This document shows, in pieces, positions 26,882 to 37,524 of a stretch of 64,000 bases of DNA. The first letter of the stretch is position 1. Every line of letters starts with the position of its first letter. Position numbers and translations under genes: made by a program. This DNA comes from Pantoea phytobeneficialis. Lineage in GTDB: Bacteria > Pseudomonadota > Gammaproteobacteria > Enterobacterales > Enterobacteriaceae. The DNA is taken from positions 3,324,155 through 3,388,154 of the forward strand of contig NZ_CP024636.1 of the NCBI RefSeq assembly GCF_009728735.1, given 5' to 3'. Below the pieces are notes generated by a model. That model was not told the DNA's origin. It was given only the letters and a program-made list of their open reading frames with translations, and searched no databases.

Positions 26882-29446
26882 TTACATCTGTATTTCCTGA
26901 TAAACATGATATTGCCCGCGTCCGGCGTGTTTGGCGCTGTAGCAGGCAACGTCGGCCTGGGACATCACCAGATTGCTGATGCAATTATGCTCGTCAATCT
27001 GCGTCATACCGGCGCTGGCACCGACTTGATAGATACTGTCCAGCCACATAAAACGATACTGATTGATCGCCGTCACCAGCCGTTGTACCACCTCGCGCAC
27101 GTCATCGACCTCGCAGTCCGGCAACAGCAAGCCAAATTCGTCACCGCCGAGGCGGGCGAGGAAATCACTGCTGCGGATATGGTGTTGCATCAGCTCACTC
27201 AGCTCGCGCAACAGCGCATCTCCGGCAGCATGGCCCGCGGTATCATTCACCGCTTTAAATTTGTCGAGGTCGATAAATACCAGCACATGCTGATGCTGGT
27301 TGACTGCCGCATCACTCAGCAAGCGTTTAAACTGCCTTTCAAAGTTGAGACGATTGGGTAAACGCGTCAGCATATCGTGAGAAGCGCTATAACTCAGACG
27401 CTTCATCATCTTGCGTGATTCGCTGACGTCCTGAATGACCATCACTGCCCCAATACTCTCGCCAGTCAGTGTCTTCAGTGGGGTGATGCTGTAATGGACT
27501 TCGAATACGCCCCCGTCGGCGGTGTGCAACACCAGCTCTTCTTCCAGGTCTGGCGTGGTTTTTTCTGCCGGAAGCTGACACAACAGCAGATTGTGGATCC
27601 GCGCCCCGGCAGGGCCATGCGTGATGTTAAGCAACTCGGAGATTGCCATCCCTGCTGCGGCATCCTGCGTCCAGCCGGTCATCTTTTCTGCCACCGGATT
27701 CATAAAGGTGACCTGCATTTCATCGTTGGTGCTGATCACCGCTTCACCGATCGAATCCAGGGTAATCGCCATGCGTTCTTTTTCCTGGAATAAGGCATCG
27801 TTCAGTGTGCGCAGGTGGGTAATATCCTGGCTGATACCGAGCATACGTTCGATCTGCCCATCCTGGCTGAGGATACGGTTGGCTTCGGTACGCACATAAC
27901 GAATCCCCTCCGATAATCCGATGCGGTATTCCATATGAAACGCACTGCGGCGTTCAATCGCCTGCTGCACCGTCAGCGCGACATATTCCTGTTCTGTCGG
28001 GTGCACCCGTTGTAACCACAGGTCATAGGTAGGGACTTCATGCGGTGCCAGCGCAAACAACTCATACATGCGTTTGTCCCACATCAGCTCACCGGTCACC
28101 AGGTTCCATTCCCACACGCCAATACCGCCCGCTTCATTGGCGAGGGTAATGCGTTCCATCAGGCGTCGATTTACTTGCTCACTCTGCTTAAGCTCAGAGA
28201 TATCAACGATTTGTGAAATGAAATACAGCGGTTGCTGTTGGGCATCCCGCACCACTGAGACGGTCAGGCGCGCCCATACCGTTTCGCCATCTTTGCGGAA
28301 ATAACGCTTTTCCAGGGTGTAAGTCATGATTTCACCCTCCAGCAGCCGCCTGAGTTGCTGTAAATCGTTGTTCAGATCGTCAGGGTGGGTGATTTGCTGA
28401 AAAGTGAGCTTACGCAACTCTTCCGCCGGAAAGCCCAGAGTTCGGCACAGCGATTGGTTGACCTGCAACCAGTTCCCCTGCGGGGAAACCAGCGCCATGC
28501 CGATCGCGGAATACTCCATAGCGTTACGGAAGCGGGTTTCGCTCTCAGCGATATGATTTTTTTCACGCTGGAATGCATCCATCACCAGCGCCATAACGTG
28601 GCTGGGGATGAGCACCAACAGGAAGGGCAGCCAGGTTCCAGCCTGACCCAGCATACGGTCATCGTGACCGAGATTGACCAGGTTGAATGCCAGCAGCAGC
28701 GAGATAAAACTGGAGTTGAGCAGGAACAGTAAAAAGGCTTCGAACTTGGGTAAGCGTATCGCACACCAAAACAGGATCACTACAATAAAGGTGAAGGGCC
28801 ACGGCAGATAACGCAGGCTGAGGTAGCTGGCAAGCAGGGTAAAGGCCAGGGTGAGGATCGTTTCTATACTGCGATGGCGCGCAACCGGGTTTTCCTGCTT
28901 TCCTAACGGCCACAGCAGCAACACCGGGCCCAGCGCCAGCATACCAATGACTTCAGAAATCACCCAGGTGGAGAAAAACGGCAGCGAGGCGGTGCCACTG
29001 ACGCTTAACAACCACAGTGCCAGCAAGCCGCCGACAAAAGGCGCGATAATACCGGCAGTGACCACATAACGGCCCCAGTCCAGCAGTGAGTCGAGGGGCG
29101 CGCGCCGATCGAGCAGCACACGCAGCATGATGCCGCCCATCAGCGCCTGTAACATGTTAAGCAGGGCAAATTTGAGGTTGCTGACCGCCGGGCCAATCAC
29201 CAGGAGGTTGGCTAACGCAGTACCCACCATGCAGCCTAATAATAACAGCGGCACGCGGTGCACCGGGGCGCGGAACACCACAATGGTCATTAACGCGGTG
29301 GAGAACCACAACGGAGAAATACGCCCGCTGACAATGATCAATTCCAGACAGAATAACGTCAGCACAAACGCAACTACCCCCAGGTAGAGGGCGTTGAGCC
29401 AATGTTTCTTTGAGCCATCTTGCGAGGTTAAAATTTCGAGGGTCAT
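26882..29446 (-). CDS. dgcE: Diguanylate cyclase DgcE (MASE1–PAS–GGDEF)
   Basis: DgcE (YegE; EdcE in Erwinia amylovora) makes cyclic di-GMP and so favours biofilm over motility. The 854-residue protein has a MASE1 membrane domain of about eight helices (residues 15-300), three PAS-type sensor segments (about 305-680; for example YSAIGMALVSPQGNWLQVNQ near 313), and a C-terminal GGDEF domain whose active loop FLARLGGDEFGLLLPD is near 770. RxxD inhibitory-site residues are not evident just before it. E. coli YegE is about 1105 residues and ends in a degenerate EAL domain; here the protein ends 80 residues after GGDEF, so that domain is absent. Confidence 0.9.
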   Translation of the reverse strand: MTLEILTSQDGSKKHWLNALYLGVVAFVLTLFCLELIIVSGRISPLWFSTALMTIVVFRAPVHRVPLLLLGCMVGTALANLLVIGPAVSNLKFALLNMLQALMGGIMLRVLLDRRAPLDSLLDWGRYVVTAGIIAPFVGGLLALWLLSVSGTASLPFFSTWVISEVIGMLALGPVLLLWPLGKQENPVARHRSIETILTLAFTLLASYLSLRYLPWPFTFIVVILFWCAIRLPKFEAFLLFLLNSSFISLLLAFNLVNLGHDDRMLGQAGTWLPFLLVLIPSHVMALVMDAFQREKNHIAESETRFRNAMEYSAIGMALVSPQGNWLQVNQSLCRTLGFPAEELRKLTFQQITHPDDLNNDLQQLRRLLEGEIMTYTLEKRYFRKDGETVWARLTVSVVRDAQQQPLYFISQIVDISELKQSEQVNRRLMERITLANEAGGIGVWEWNLVTGELMWDKRMYELFALAPHEVPTYDLWLQRVHPTEQEYVALTVQQAIERRSAFHMEYRIGLSEGIRYVRTEANRILSQDGQIERMLGISQDITHLRTLNDALFQEKERMAITLDSIGEAVISTNDEMQVTFMNPVAEKMTGWTQDAAAGMAISELLNITHGPAGARIHNLLLCQLPAEKTTPDLEEELVLHTADGGVFEVHYSITPLKTLTGESIGAVMVIQDVSESRKMMKRLSYSASHDMLTRLPNRLNFERQFKRLLSDAAVNQHQHVLVFIDLDKFKAVNDTAGHAAGDALLRELSELMQHHIRSSDFLARLGGDEFGLLLPDCEVDDVREVVQRLVTAINQYRFMWLDSIYQVGASAGMTQIDEHNCISNLVMSQADVACYSAKHAGRGQYHVYQEIQM

Positions 29447-29605
29447 GCACGAATCCAGCAGCGCGCATTCGCAACACGACGAAAAATGCGCCAGTCATTC
29501 TCTAACTGGAATGCTAGCACATCTGGAAAAGATGTCTGCCGCGAATTCACTTTTCTACCTTATTCAATGCATTGAATCGCCCTTTATTAACAAAGGGCTG
29601 ACTGA

Positions 29606-30220
29606 TCACTGACGAAAAAGATCCGCACGAGTATAAGGTTTTTCCAGCCCGGCGAGGTCAGCGGAGAAGCGTTCAAGGAATTGCTGGGTGGTCGCAACCC
29701 GCCCGTGGCTCATCAATAACAGTGGTACCAGAAATGCGACACCCATCTGCGGCAGACTAAAACCTTTAAGTGCGGTGTCGCGCTGGCTGAGCAGAAACGC
29801 ACTGCTGAGGGTAAAGCCCAGCATCAGGCCGGCAAGCACTTCACTGAGCGAATGCGCATGGATCACCAGACGCGAGAAGCCGACCATCATCGGAATCAGG
29901 TAGCCGACACCAATGGTGCACAGCCGCCAGAAACCAGACCAGCGACCCGACACCAGCCACATCATCACCGGCCAGAGCGTCGCTGACATGGCACTGTGAC
30001 CACTGAATCCGGTGAAGTTAAATCTGGCGCTGCCGATGCCAAAGCCGAGAAACATGATTTTCGAGATGCTGACCAGCAAACCCGCGAGGCCAAATGCCAG
30101 CAACCAGTACCAGACGGTACGATGGTTGTCGCTTTTCCACGGCAACACCAGTGCGATGATCACCGCGGTGGGGATCAGCAACATACTGTCACCGAAATAC
30201 GTCAGGGTTTTCCAGCTCAT
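29606..30220 (-). CDS. PAP2-superfamily membrane phosphatase
   Basis: A 204-residue integral membrane phosphatase. ATG 30220 is chosen because AAGGAG lies four bases upstream; the longer frame to 30391 is not supported. Two of the three PAP2 signatures are visible: the SGH motif in FSGHSAMSATLWP near residue 81 and SRLVIHAHSLSEVLAG near 127, with E where the usual D stands. About five membrane helices alternate with short loops. Likely substrates are lipid phosphates or undecaprenyl pyrophosphate, but sequence alone does not decide. It is divergent from udk. Confidence 0.8.
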   Translation of the reverse strand: MSWKTLTYFGDSMLLIPTAVIIALVLPWKSDNHRTVWYWLLAFGLAGLLVSISKIMFLGFGIGSARFNFTGFSGHSAMSATLWPVMMWLVSGRWSGFWRLCTIGVGYLIPMMVGFSRLVIHAHSLSEVLAGLMLGFTLSSAFLLSQRDTALKGFSLPQMGVAFLVPLLLMSHGRVATTQQFLERFSADLAGLEKPYTRADLFRQ

Positions 30221-30348
30221 ACTTCTCCTTGCGGGCTTACAATCGAACAGGCGCAACGCTGCATACCACGTCGGCATGAAGAACAGTGTATCGATTATGC
30301 GCCCCGCTGCAAAAGGGGATAATCTGAAAAGGTGTCGGCTGCATTTCT

Positions 30349-30378
30349 CTGGCATCAAACCGGTGAAATCCCTATAAT
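30349..30378 (+). promoter_or_regulatory. Sigma70 promoter of udk
   Basis: CTGGCA (30349-30354), an 18-base spacer and a perfect TATAAT (30373-30378) precede udk. The expected transcript start is near 30385, leaving a ~75-base leader that includes the small hairpin GAAGCA-TG-TGCTTC. Confidence 0.6.
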
Positions 30379-30459
30379 TGCCGCCAACCAAACCCTCTCA
30401 TTATCGGCCCGTCGAAGCATGTGCTTCAACAGGCTCCAGTTATCAGGTCTTAAAAAAGT

Positions 30460-31101
30460 ATGACTGACAAGTCTCATCAGTGCGTGATCGTTGGCATTGC
30501 AGGTGCATCCGCATCCGGAAAAAGTCTTATTGCCAGCACGCTCTATCGTGAAATCCGTGACCAGGTCGGTGACGAGCATATCGGGGTGATCCCGGAAGAT
30601 GCCTACTACAAAGATCAAAGTCATCTCACAATGGAAGAGAGGGTAAAAACCAATTATGACCATCCCAGCGCGATGGATCATGACTTGTTACTGCAACATT
30701 TGCAGGCGCTGAAGGCAGGCCAGAACATTGATCTGCCGGTTTACAGTTATGTCGAGCACACCCGTACCTCTGAATCTATCCATCTGAAGCCGAAAAAAGT
30801 GATCATTCTGGAAGGGATTCTGTTGCTGACTGATGCACGCTTGCGTCAGGAGATGAATTTCTCCATTTTTGTCGACACCCCGCTGGATATCTGTCTGATG
30901 CGTCGTATGAAACGCGATGTTAATGAACGTGGTCGTTCGATGGATTCGGTGATGAGCCAGTACCAGAAAACCGTGCGCCCGATGTTCCTGCAATTTATCG
31001 AGCCTTCCAAGCAGTACGCCGACATTATTGTGCCGCGCGGCGGGAAAAACCGTATTGCTATTGATATCCTCAAGGCAAAAATTAACCAGTTCTTCGAATA
31101 A
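30460..31101 (+). CDS. udk: Uridine kinase Udk
   Basis: Udk phosphorylates uridine and cytidine with GTP or ATP in pyrimidine salvage. The 213-residue product matches E. coli Udk in length and nearly every position. The P-loop [14 protein letters not shown] is at residues 13-26, the substrate lid/acidic segment [12 protein letters not shown] near 66, and [17 protein letters not shown] near 147 forms the phosphate-binding lid. It is the first of the udk-dcd-asmA series, the same order as in E. coli, 82 bp before dcd. Confidence 0.97.
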   Translation: MTDKSHQCVIVGIAGASASGKSLIASTLYREIRDQVGDEHIGVIPEDAYYKDQSHLTMEERVKTNYDHPSAMDHDLLLQHLQALKAGQNIDLPVYSYVEHTRTSESIHLKPKKVIILEGILLLTDARLRQEMNFSIFVDTPLDICLMRRMKRDVNERGRSMDSVMSQYQKTVRPMFLQFIEPSKQYADIIVPRGGKNRIAIDILKAKINQFFE

Positions 31102-31183
31102 ACCGCGTCCGGATGGACGTGTGCGGCTCAGGTTGTCACCAAATGGCAACCTTTCGCTACACTTAAATCATGGAGTTACAGCG

Positions 31184-31765
31184 ATGAGATTATGCGATCG
31201 CGATATAGAAACCTGGCTGGACAGCGGTAAGCTGGCGATCACACCGCGTCCACCGGTTGAACGTATTAATGGGGCCACCGTAGATGTGCGCCTGGGCAAT
31301 CAGTTCCGCACGTTTAGCGGTCACACTGCACCTTTTATCGATTTAAGTGGTCCGAAGCATGAGGTGAGTGCTGCGCTGGACCGCGTGATGAGCGATGAAA
31401 TCGTGCTGCCGGAAGGGGAAGCCTTCTTTCTGCATCCGGGGGAACTGGCGCTGGCGGTGACGCTTGAGTCGGTGACGATACCCGATGATCTCGTCGGCTG
31501 GCTGGATGGTCGTTCATCACTGGCGCGTCTGGGATTGATGGTGCATGTTACGGCGCACCGTATTGATCCCGGCTGGCAGGGACGGATTGTGCTGGAGTTT
31601 TACAACTCGGGTAAGCTGCCGCTGGCGTTGCGTCCCGGCATGTTGATTGGGGCATTAAGCTTTGAGCCGCTCTCTGGTCCGGCAGCGCGTCCTTACAATC
31701 GTCGTGAAGATGCGAAATATCGCGGTCAGCAGGGTGCTGATGCCAGCCGTATCGACAAAGATTGA
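31184..31765 (+). CDS. dcd: dCTP deaminase Dcd
   Basis: Dcd deaminates dCTP to dUTP, the main source of dUMP for thymidylate synthesis in enterobacteria. ATG 31184 ([20 protein letters not shown]) gives the standard 193 residues and has GGAG nine bases upstream; the longer frame to 31028 overlaps udk and is rejected. The trimeric dUTPase-like core includes [20 protein letters not shown] near residue 109 with the catalytic E in [15 protein letters not shown] near 132. It is followed by asmA after 21 bases. Confidence 0.97.
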   Translation: MRLCDRDIETWLDSGKLAITPRPPVERINGATVDVRLGNQFRTFSGHTAPFIDLSGPKHEVSAALDRVMSDEIVLPEGEAFFLHPGELALAVTLESVTIPDDLVGWLDGRSSLARLGLMVHVTAHRIDPGWQGRIVLEFYNSGKLPLALRPGMLIGALSFEPLSGPAARPYNRREDAKYRGQQGADASRIDKD

Positions 31766-31786
31766 TCGTCAAACTTTGAGGAAGTA

Positions 31787-33586
31787 ATGAGAAGATTGAT
31801 AACCACGCTGGCCATCCTGTTAGTGGTGGTCGTCGCGGGAATGACCGCTCTGGTGTTGCTGGTAAACCCCAACGACTTTCGTACCTATATGGTACATCAG
31901 GTGGAACAACGAAGTGGTTATCGGCTTCAGGTTAACGGCGATTTACGTTGGCATGTATGGCCGCAGCTCAGTATTCTCGCGGGGCGCATGAGCCTGACAG
32001 CGCCGGGTGCCAGCCAGCCGCTGGTTACCGCCGAGAATATGCGTCTTGACGTGAATCTCTGGCCATTACTTTCACATCAACTCAGCGTCAGTCAGGTGAT
32101 GCTGAAGAATGCCATCATTCGTGTCACACCCGACAGCGATGCGCAAAAACCCACTGGCTCACCTGTGGGGCCGCGTGATACCGAGCCGACCACCAGCAGC
32201 AATGGCTGGTCTTTTGATATCGGTAAGCTACGACTTGCTGATAGCCTGCTTATCTGGCAGCAGCAGGGTGGCGACGAATATAACTTCCGCGATTTCAATC
32301 TCAGCCTGAATCAGGATGCCAGCAAACAAGCCAGCATCGATCTCAGCACCCGTGTTTCACGTAATCAGCGTAATTTCACTGTCAGCCTGAAAGGGCAGTT
32401 CGATGCGGCTCAGTACCCCCACCGTCTCAGTGGCAGCATTGACGCGCTGGATTACACCCTTGATGGCGCGAATCTTCCGACGCAGGGGATTAAAGGGACG
32501 TTAAGCGGTGAGGGTGAGTGGAACAGTGACCGGCAGCAGTTTGCCTTTAATAAATTGCAGCTGAGCGCCAACGACAGTTCTCTTGATGGCAGTGCAGAAG
32601 GGAGCCTGATGCTGCCGCAGCGGCTTGATCTTAAATTGCATGCGACGGCACTTAACCTCGATAACCTGATGGTCAGTGCGCCGGCAACTGATAGCAGTGC
32701 CGCGCAGCATGCCACTGTGATACGCACGCCAGTGATTGCGGAACCACGCGAACGTGACAATAGTGATTCTCCGCTGAATATGATGGATCTGGCGCTCAAC
32801 CTGACGGCAGATCAGGCGGTATGGCGTGGCCTGACGCTCAGTCAGTTGCAACTGACGGCGAGCAACCAGGAAGGGTTGATGACGCTGAGTCAGTTACAGG
32901 GCAAGTTGGGTGACGGGCAATTTTCTATTCCGGGCACTGTCGATATTCGTCATCCAATCACCACGGTGACACTGCAACCCAAATTGCAGCAGGTGGCGAT
33001 TGCGCCATTGCTGAAGGCGTTTGCCTTGCCGGAAGTGCTTCAGGGGACGGTATCTCTGCAAGGGGATTTGAGCGGCAGTGGTCTGAGCATTGATGATGCT
33101 AAACAGAAGTGGCAGGGTAGTGCAGAGCTGACGGCGAGCAACCTGCAACTCGCGCAGCTTAATCTGCAACAGATGGTGAGCCGTGCCGTGGCGCGCGTCA
33201 GCAATCGCGTCAGCAATGATGAAGGCGAAGATCAGAGCATCCAGCAACTGAGTGGCCGCATCAGCCTGAATAAAGGTGTTGTCACGCTGCCTGATTTACA
33301 GGGCGGCAGCAATCATCTGGCGGTACAGAGCCAGGGGAATATCAATCTGCTTACCCGTCAGTTGGATGTGACCATCAATATGATGTTGCGTGGCTGGAAA
33401 GGGGACGAGAAGCTGGCTGCGGTCATGAATGAGCAGACCATTCCCCTGCGGATGTACGGGCCGTGGGATAATTTGCAGTACTCGCTGCCGGTAGATCAGG
33501 TATTGCGCCAGCAGTTGCAAAGCGAAGCGAAGAACCGACTGGAACAGTGGCTGGATCGTCAGCAATCATCACAGAAGAAACCTTGA
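31787..33586 (+). CDS. asmA: AsmA-family outer-membrane assembly protein
   Basis: AsmA is an inner-membrane-anchored periplasmic protein of the AsmA/Vps13-like lipid-transfer class that affects outer-membrane biogenesis. The 599-residue product (617 in E. coli) starts with an N-terminal helix (TTLAILLVVVVAGMTALVLL, residues 5-24) and the family motif LVNPNDFRTYMVHQVE, then a long beta-strand-rich region. A low-complexity linker of about 35 residues near 118-150 and another near 310-330 differ from E. coli. It is the third gene after udk and dcd; GAGGAAG precedes its ATG. A palindromic repeat follows the stop. Confidence 0.92.
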   Translation: MRRLITTLAILLVVVVAGMTALVLLVNPNDFRTYMVHQVEQRSGYRLQVNGDLRWHVWPQLSILAGRMSLTAPGASQPLVTAENMRLDVNLWPLLSHQLSVSQVMLKNAIIRVTPDSDAQKPTGSPVGPRDTEPTTSSNGWSFDIGKLRLADSLLIWQQQGGDEYNFRDFNLSLNQDASKQASIDLSTRVSRNQRNFTVSLKGQFDAAQYPHRLSGSIDALDYTLDGANLPTQGIKGTLSGEGEWNSDRQQFAFNKLQLSANDSSLDGSAEGSLMLPQRLDLKLHATALNLDNLMVSAPATDSSAAQHATVIRTPVIAEPRERDNSDSPLNMMDLALNLTADQAVWRGLTLSQLQLTASNQEGLMTLSQLQGKLGDGQFSIPGTVDIRHPITTVTLQPKLQQVAIAPLLKAFALPEVLQGTVSLQGDLSGSGLSIDDAKQKWQGSAELTASNLQLAQLNLQQMVSRAVARVSNRVSNDEGEDQSIQQLSGRISLNKGVVTLPDLQGGSNHLAVQSQGNINLLTRQLDVTINMMLRGWKGDEKLAAVMNEQTIPLRMYGPWDNLQYSLPVDQVLRQQLQSEAKNRLEQWLDRQQSSQKKP

Positions 33587-33594
33587 TTGACCAA

Positions 33595-33624
33595 CGTAAC
33601 GGCGCGATTTATCGCGCTGTTACG
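33595..33624. repeat. Intergenic palindromic repeat, single form (copy 6)
   Basis: CGTAACGGCGCGATTTATC and GCGCTGTTACG make a 30-bp near-palindrome between the convergent asmA and yegH genes. It ends inside the last three bases before the yegH stop, so it may serve both as a 3' hairpin. Confidence 0.7.
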
Positions 33625-35191
33625 AAAGTGGATCGCCTATTCTGTCCAGCGGCACAATCTCTACCTTCTGGACGCGATGATTTTCCACCCGCAATGTACG
33701 CAATAAATAATCCCCCACCTGCAACTCCTCACCTTCCTGCGGCACATGCTGGAGGCTATCCATCAGCAAACCGGCCAGTGTGTGATAATTGCGCTTATCA
33801 TCCAGCGGCAGCCGGACATAGGTCGCCAGATCCTCCAGCGGCATATGTCCGTTGGCAATCCAGCCACCTTGTGGGCCGGGTTGGATGTCGTAGCGGGGAT
33901 CAATCTCTTCCCCTTCATTGGGGAGATTGCCGGCAATGGTTTCCATCACATCACTTAAGGTAACCACACCTTCCACCGAGCCAAACTCATCGACAACAAA
34001 GGCAAAATGCGTGCGTGCCTGACGAAATTGCTCCAGTGCCTGTAGCAGTGTGACGCGCTCGGGAAAAACCAACGGTTGGCGGATGAGTGAACGTAAATCC
34101 AGTGATTTTGCGTGCAGCGACTGATGCATTAAATCAATCACATGGACGACACCGAGCGGTTCATTGCCCTTTTCGGTAATCAAAATGCGCGTGTGTTGAT
34201 TACGGTCGAGCTTGGCCATGATTTCCGCTGGATCTTCACTCAGATCAATATGCTCGATATCGTGACGTGAGGTCATGATGCTGCTGATTTGACGCTGTCC
34301 CAACCCCAGCACGCGTGCGATCATCCGTCGCTCCTGTCGGTTAAATAGCGCGCCTTCTTCATCACTTAGCAATGAGGCGGTATCGGCGTCCAGCTCTGCT
34401 CGCTGTGCTTCTCCGCGCAAAATACGTAATACGGCTTCGGCGGTACGCTGGCGCAAGGGACGGCCTGCGGAGAGAAAACGACGACGGTTGAACATCGCCA
34501 GCTGGTTAAACATTTCAATCAGAATCGAGAAACCGATAGCGGCATACAGGTAACCTTTCGGGATGATAAAACCGAGTCCTTCAGCGACGAGGCTGAAGCC
34601 AATCATCAGCAGAAAACTGAGGCAGAGAATCACGATGGTGGGGTGGCTATTGACGAAGCGCGTTAAGGGTTTGCTGGCCATTAACATCAGCAAGATAGCA
34701 ATGGTCACCGCCGTCATCATTACCGGCAATTCATTGACCATCCCCACGGCGGTAATCACCGCATCCAACGAGAAAATGGCATCCAGCACCACAATTTGCG
34801 CAACTACCGGCCAGAATTTAGCGCCATTTTTGGTTTGACCGTTGTCCTCGTCGCTGCCTTCAAGACGGTCATTCAGTTCGGTGGTGGCTTTATAAAGGAG
34901 AAATACCCCTCCGGCAAACAGCAGCAAATCGCGGGCGCTGAAGCTGTGTTGCCACAGGGTAAACAGCGGCTGGGTCAGCGTGACCAGCCAGGAAAGCGAA
35001 GCCAGCAGAACCAGGCGCAATAGCAACGCCAGCAGCAGACCAATCACGCGAGCGCGATCGCGCACCACAGGGGGTAGTTTTTCCACCAGAATGGCAATGA
35101 AAACCAGGTTATCAATGCCCAGAACCAGCTCAAGAACGATTAGCGTGACTAATCCTGCCCAGAGCGAGGGATCAGCGATCCACTCCAACAT
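33620..35191 (-). CDS. yegH: TerC/CBS/CorC-domain membrane protein YegH
   Basis: YegH has an N-terminal TerC-type domain of about seven helices (residues 1-240, with [15 protein letters not shown] near 21 and [16 protein letters not shown] near 135, acidic residues typical of metal transport), a pair of CBS domains (about 300-425; [19 protein letters not shown] near 333 and [20 protein letters not shown] near 392), and a C-terminal CorC/HlyC domain. It is 523 residues long, like E. coli YegH. The role is unproven; the architecture suggests metal-ion homeostasis. It is the last housekeeping gene before the polysaccharide cluster, convergent with asmA. Confidence 0.9.
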   Translation of the reverse strand: MLEWIADPSLWAGLVTLIVLELVLGIDNLVFIAILVEKLPPVVRDRARVIGLLLALLLRLVLLASLSWLVTLTQPLFTLWQHSFSARDLLLFAGGVFLLYKATTELNDRLEGSDEDNGQTKNGAKFWPVVAQIVVLDAIFSLDAVITAVGMVNELPVMMTAVTIAILLMLMASKPLTRFVNSHPTIVILCLSFLLMIGFSLVAEGLGFIIPKGYLYAAIGFSILIEMFNQLAMFNRRRFLSAGRPLRQRTAEAVLRILRGEAQRAELDADTASLLSDEEGALFNRQERRMIARVLGLGQRQISSIMTSRHDIEHIDLSEDPAEIMAKLDRNQHTRILITEKGNEPLGVVHVIDLMHQSLHAKSLDLRSLIRQPLVFPERVTLLQALEQFRQARTHFAFVVDEFGSVEGVVTLSDVMETIAGNLPNEGEEIDPRYDIQPGPQGGWIANGHMPLEDLATYVRLPLDDKRNYHTLAGLLMDSLQHVPQEGEELQVGDYLLRTLRVENHRVQKVEIVPLDRIGDPLS

Positions 35192-35299
35192 GCTTTCATC
35201 ACCTGAATGTCTGAGAATGAGCTTAGTCTTATCATAGTTAATCCTGTGAGGGGAACAAATACCCCGACCTTGCCGATTTCCGTAGTGCAGCAGCGTAAT

Positions 35300-35312
35300 A
35301 AGGATTAATCCG
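35300..35312 (+). promoter_or_regulatory. Candidate RcsAB box for the EPS operon
   Basis: AAGGATTAATCCG fits the RcsAB consensus TRVGAAWAWTSYG at 11 of 13 positions and contains a perfect palindrome (GGATTAATCC). It lies 671-683 bases before amsG; in E. amylovora the site also lies several hundred bases upstream of the gene. Confidence 0.35.
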
Positions 35313-35543
35313 AGAGGGGTTTTTTGACAGATAAGTTGAATGTATGGATAAACACCGCATACCTGAATTTGTTGTGGTTAATTGTTTTCGGGGCGTGACT
35401 GCGTTCGTTTTTAATGCGAATTGCTCAGAAGTTGAATATCGAACTTTTCTGATTTTTACGTGGGAATGGCCTGAAAGGGATGGCATCAATACTAATGACT
35501 GGTAGTCTTTTTCCTAAAAGAGAGCAGGGAACACGGGGTCTAC

Positions 35544-35571
35544 TTGTAAACAAGCCAGTAATAACTAGTAT
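35544..35571 (+). promoter_or_regulatory. Candidate promoter of the EPS operon
   Basis: TTGTAA, a 16-base spacer and TAGTAT each match four of six consensus bases. It lies upstream of the ops element, as it must for RfaH to be recruited. Confidence 0.35.
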
Positions 35572-35737
35572 AGCAACGTGTTAGTAAATGTCTGCGCTTA
35601 TGTAGTTAATAGCGTCTTGTTTAGCTTCTTAATGTTGAGAATTGTGATCGTGTCCCGGTTAAGGCCAGTTATTGTCATGGCAAACCGGTAACCACGGACG
35701 GGAAATTAGGGCAAGTAAAGCGGTATTGGCAGCGACA

Positions 35738-35755
35738 GCCAAGGGCGGTAGCGTG
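35738..35755 (+). promoter_or_regulatory. ops element (RfaH recruitment site), partial JUMPStart
   Basis: GGCGGTAGCGTG at 35744-35755 is a perfect ops core, preceded by GCCAAG as in the 3' end of JUMPStart. In the paused transcription complex it recruits RfaH, which suppresses termination along long polysaccharide operons. It is 227 bases before amsG. The 5' half of JUMPStart is not recognisable, unlike the second copy at 53254. Confidence 0.85.
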
Positions 35756-35982
35756 TCCGAAGTACTTTTTAAACTGGGAATCTGGTCTGCAAGAGTGTTG
35801 AAGGAATTCAGACTAATCTGTTGGTATTTATCACAATTTTCTTTCTTTCTCGGTAAGGGAATTGACATGAACGCCAGAGATTTTCCCCGCAGATTGCCTG
35901 TTTTATGACAGTTTCAATATCGCTCGTTTATTACACAGGCCAGAGGCGTTAAGGATTAGGGAAATAAAATAAAGAGTTAATT

Positions 35983-37416
35983 ATGCGCGATAACGAATTT
36001 ACCTATAAAAGTCTTCTCACTAAAATTTTACTGGCGTGCTCGGATTTAATTTGTTTCAACGCGGCGTTGTTTATTGCTCTGGCACTCATTAATTCGCTCA
36101 CGAATTCCCCACTGGCAGATATTTCTGAAAAAGACCTCAATTTAAAAATCGCCACGCACATCTGTTTGTCGATTATTTGTGTTGGCTGGTTCTGGGTGCG
36201 GCTGCGTCATTTCACCTATCGCAAACCTTTTTGGTTCGAGTTGAAAGAGATCTTTCGTACCATTCTTATTTTCTCAGTTATCGATTTGTCCATTACCGCA
36301 CTGTCGCAATGGCAAATGTCGCGTTTCGTCTGGGTGCTGACCTGGCTGCTGGCATTAATGTTGATCCCGCTGGGGCGCGCCATTGCAAAACGTGTGCTGA
36401 ACCGGTTTGGACTGTGGAAAAAGCAGACCATCATCATTGGCAGCAGCAAAAATGCCGTGGAAGCCTGGCAGGCGCTGCAAAGCGAAGAGGTGATGGGATT
36501 TGATGTGATTGCCTTTTTCGATGTTGATGGCAGTTGCCCGCAAGCCAGCATCGAAGGTGTGCCGGTGCTACGCAGCGAACACGAGCTTTGGCAACTTACC
36601 AACAATGAAACGCAGTTTATTGTCGCCGTTGAATTTGAGCAGAGTCAGTACCGCGATAATTGGTTGAAGACGTTGGCGATGCACAACTGCCGTTCGGTGT
36701 CAGTGATCCCGACCCTGCGTGGTGTACCGCTCTACGGCACCGATATGGCGTATATCTTCAGCCACGAAGTGATGATTTTGCGCGTTAATAACAACCTGGC
36801 AAAACGCACCTCACGCTGCCTGAAGCGCGCGTTCGATATCGTCGGTGCACTCAGCATTATCATCGCGCTGTCCCCAGCCCTGCTGGTGTTAGGGTTCCTT
36901 GTCGGACGTGACGGTGGCAATCCAATTTATGGTCATGAACGTGTCGGTATGAATGGCCGAAAATTCAAATGCCTGAAGTTCCGCTCCATGGTGATCAACT
37001 CCAAAGAGGTGCTGGAAGAGGTGCTCCGTACCGATCCGGTGGCCCGAGCCGAGTGGGACAAAGACTTCAAGCTGAAAAATGACCCGCGCATCACAAAGGT
37101 TGGTCACTTTATTCGTAAAACCAGCCTGGATGAGCTGCCGCAGCTGTGGAACGTGGTCCGTGGCGATATGAGCCTCGTAGGACCGCGTCCGGTTATCGAA
37201 GATGAACTCTGCCGTTATGCCGGTGATGTCGATTATTACCTGATGGCGAAACCAGGCATGACGGGATTGTGGCAGGTCAGCGGTCGTAACGACGTTGACT
37301 ATGAAACGCGTGTCTATTTCGATTCGTGGTACGTCAAAAACTGGTCGCTATGGAATGACATCGCGATTCTGTTTAAGACCGTTGGCGTAGTGCTCAAGCG
37401 CGATGGCGCCTATTGA
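35983..37416 (+). CDS. amsG: Undecaprenyl-phosphate galactose phosphotransferase (AmsG/WbaP type)
   Basis: This enzyme starts each EPS repeat unit by moving galactose- or glucose-1-phosphate from UDP-sugar to undecaprenyl phosphate. The 477-residue protein has four N-terminal helices (about residues 13-135), a soluble middle domain and a fifth hydrophobic helix ([20 protein letters not shown]) near 290 leading into the Bac_transf catalytic domain. Signatures include [11 protein letters not shown] near 325, [22 protein letters not shown] near 382 and [13 protein letters not shown] near 425. It is the first gene of the operon (also called wceG or cpsA). WbaP, AmsG and WceG are alike enough that the exact sugar is inferred. 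Confidence 0.88.
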   Translation: MRDNEFTYKSLLTKILLACSDLICFNAALFIALALINSLTNSPLADISEKDLNLKIATHICLSIICVGWFWVRLRHFTYRKPFWFELKEIFRTILIFSVIDLSITALSQWQMSRFVWVLTWLLALMLIPLGRAIAKRVLNRFGLWKKQTIIIGSSKNAVEAWQALQSEEVMGFDVIAFFDVDGSCPQASIEGVPVLRSEHELWQLTNNETQFIVAVEFEQSQYRDNWLKTLAMHNCRSVSVIPTLRGVPLYGTDMAYIFSHEVMILRVNNNLAKRTSRCLKRAFDIVGALSIIIALSPALLVLGFLVGRDGGNPIYGHERVGMNGRKFKCLKFRSMVINSKEVLEEVLRTDPVARAEWDKDFKLKNDPRITKVGHFIRKTSLDELPQLWNVVRGDMSLVGPRPVIEDELCRYAGDVDYYLMAKPGMTGLWQVSGRNDVDYETRVYFDSWYVKNWSLWNDIAILFKTVGVVLKRDGAY

Positions 37417-37524
37417 TAGACGCGAGGGCAGGGTGAGAACAGAAAGCATAGGGAGCAAATGATAATGACCCACAGTTTCGGTGTTTAACCCGTCAGTCTT
37501 TGTTTTGTAAGACGCTTACACAGC

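Larger units (their letters stand above)
35192..35982 (+). other. Long untranslated leader and control region of the EPS operon
   Basis: This 791-bp stretch has no credible gene. It is AT-rich compared with its surroundings. It contains an RcsAB-like palindrome (35300-35312), a candidate sigma70 promoter (35544-35571) and an ops element (35744-35755). A long leader with RcsAB and RfaH control is usual for colanic acid, amylovoran and stewartan operons. Confidence 0.7.

Noticed and set aside
26534..27361. 275-codon open frame antisense to yegD and dgcE
   Set aside because: It spans two real genes on the other strand and arises from codon bias.
35430..35445. GTTGAATATCGAAC as an alternative RcsAB box before amsG
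   Set aside because: It matches the consensus only in GAATAT; the site at 35300 fits better.
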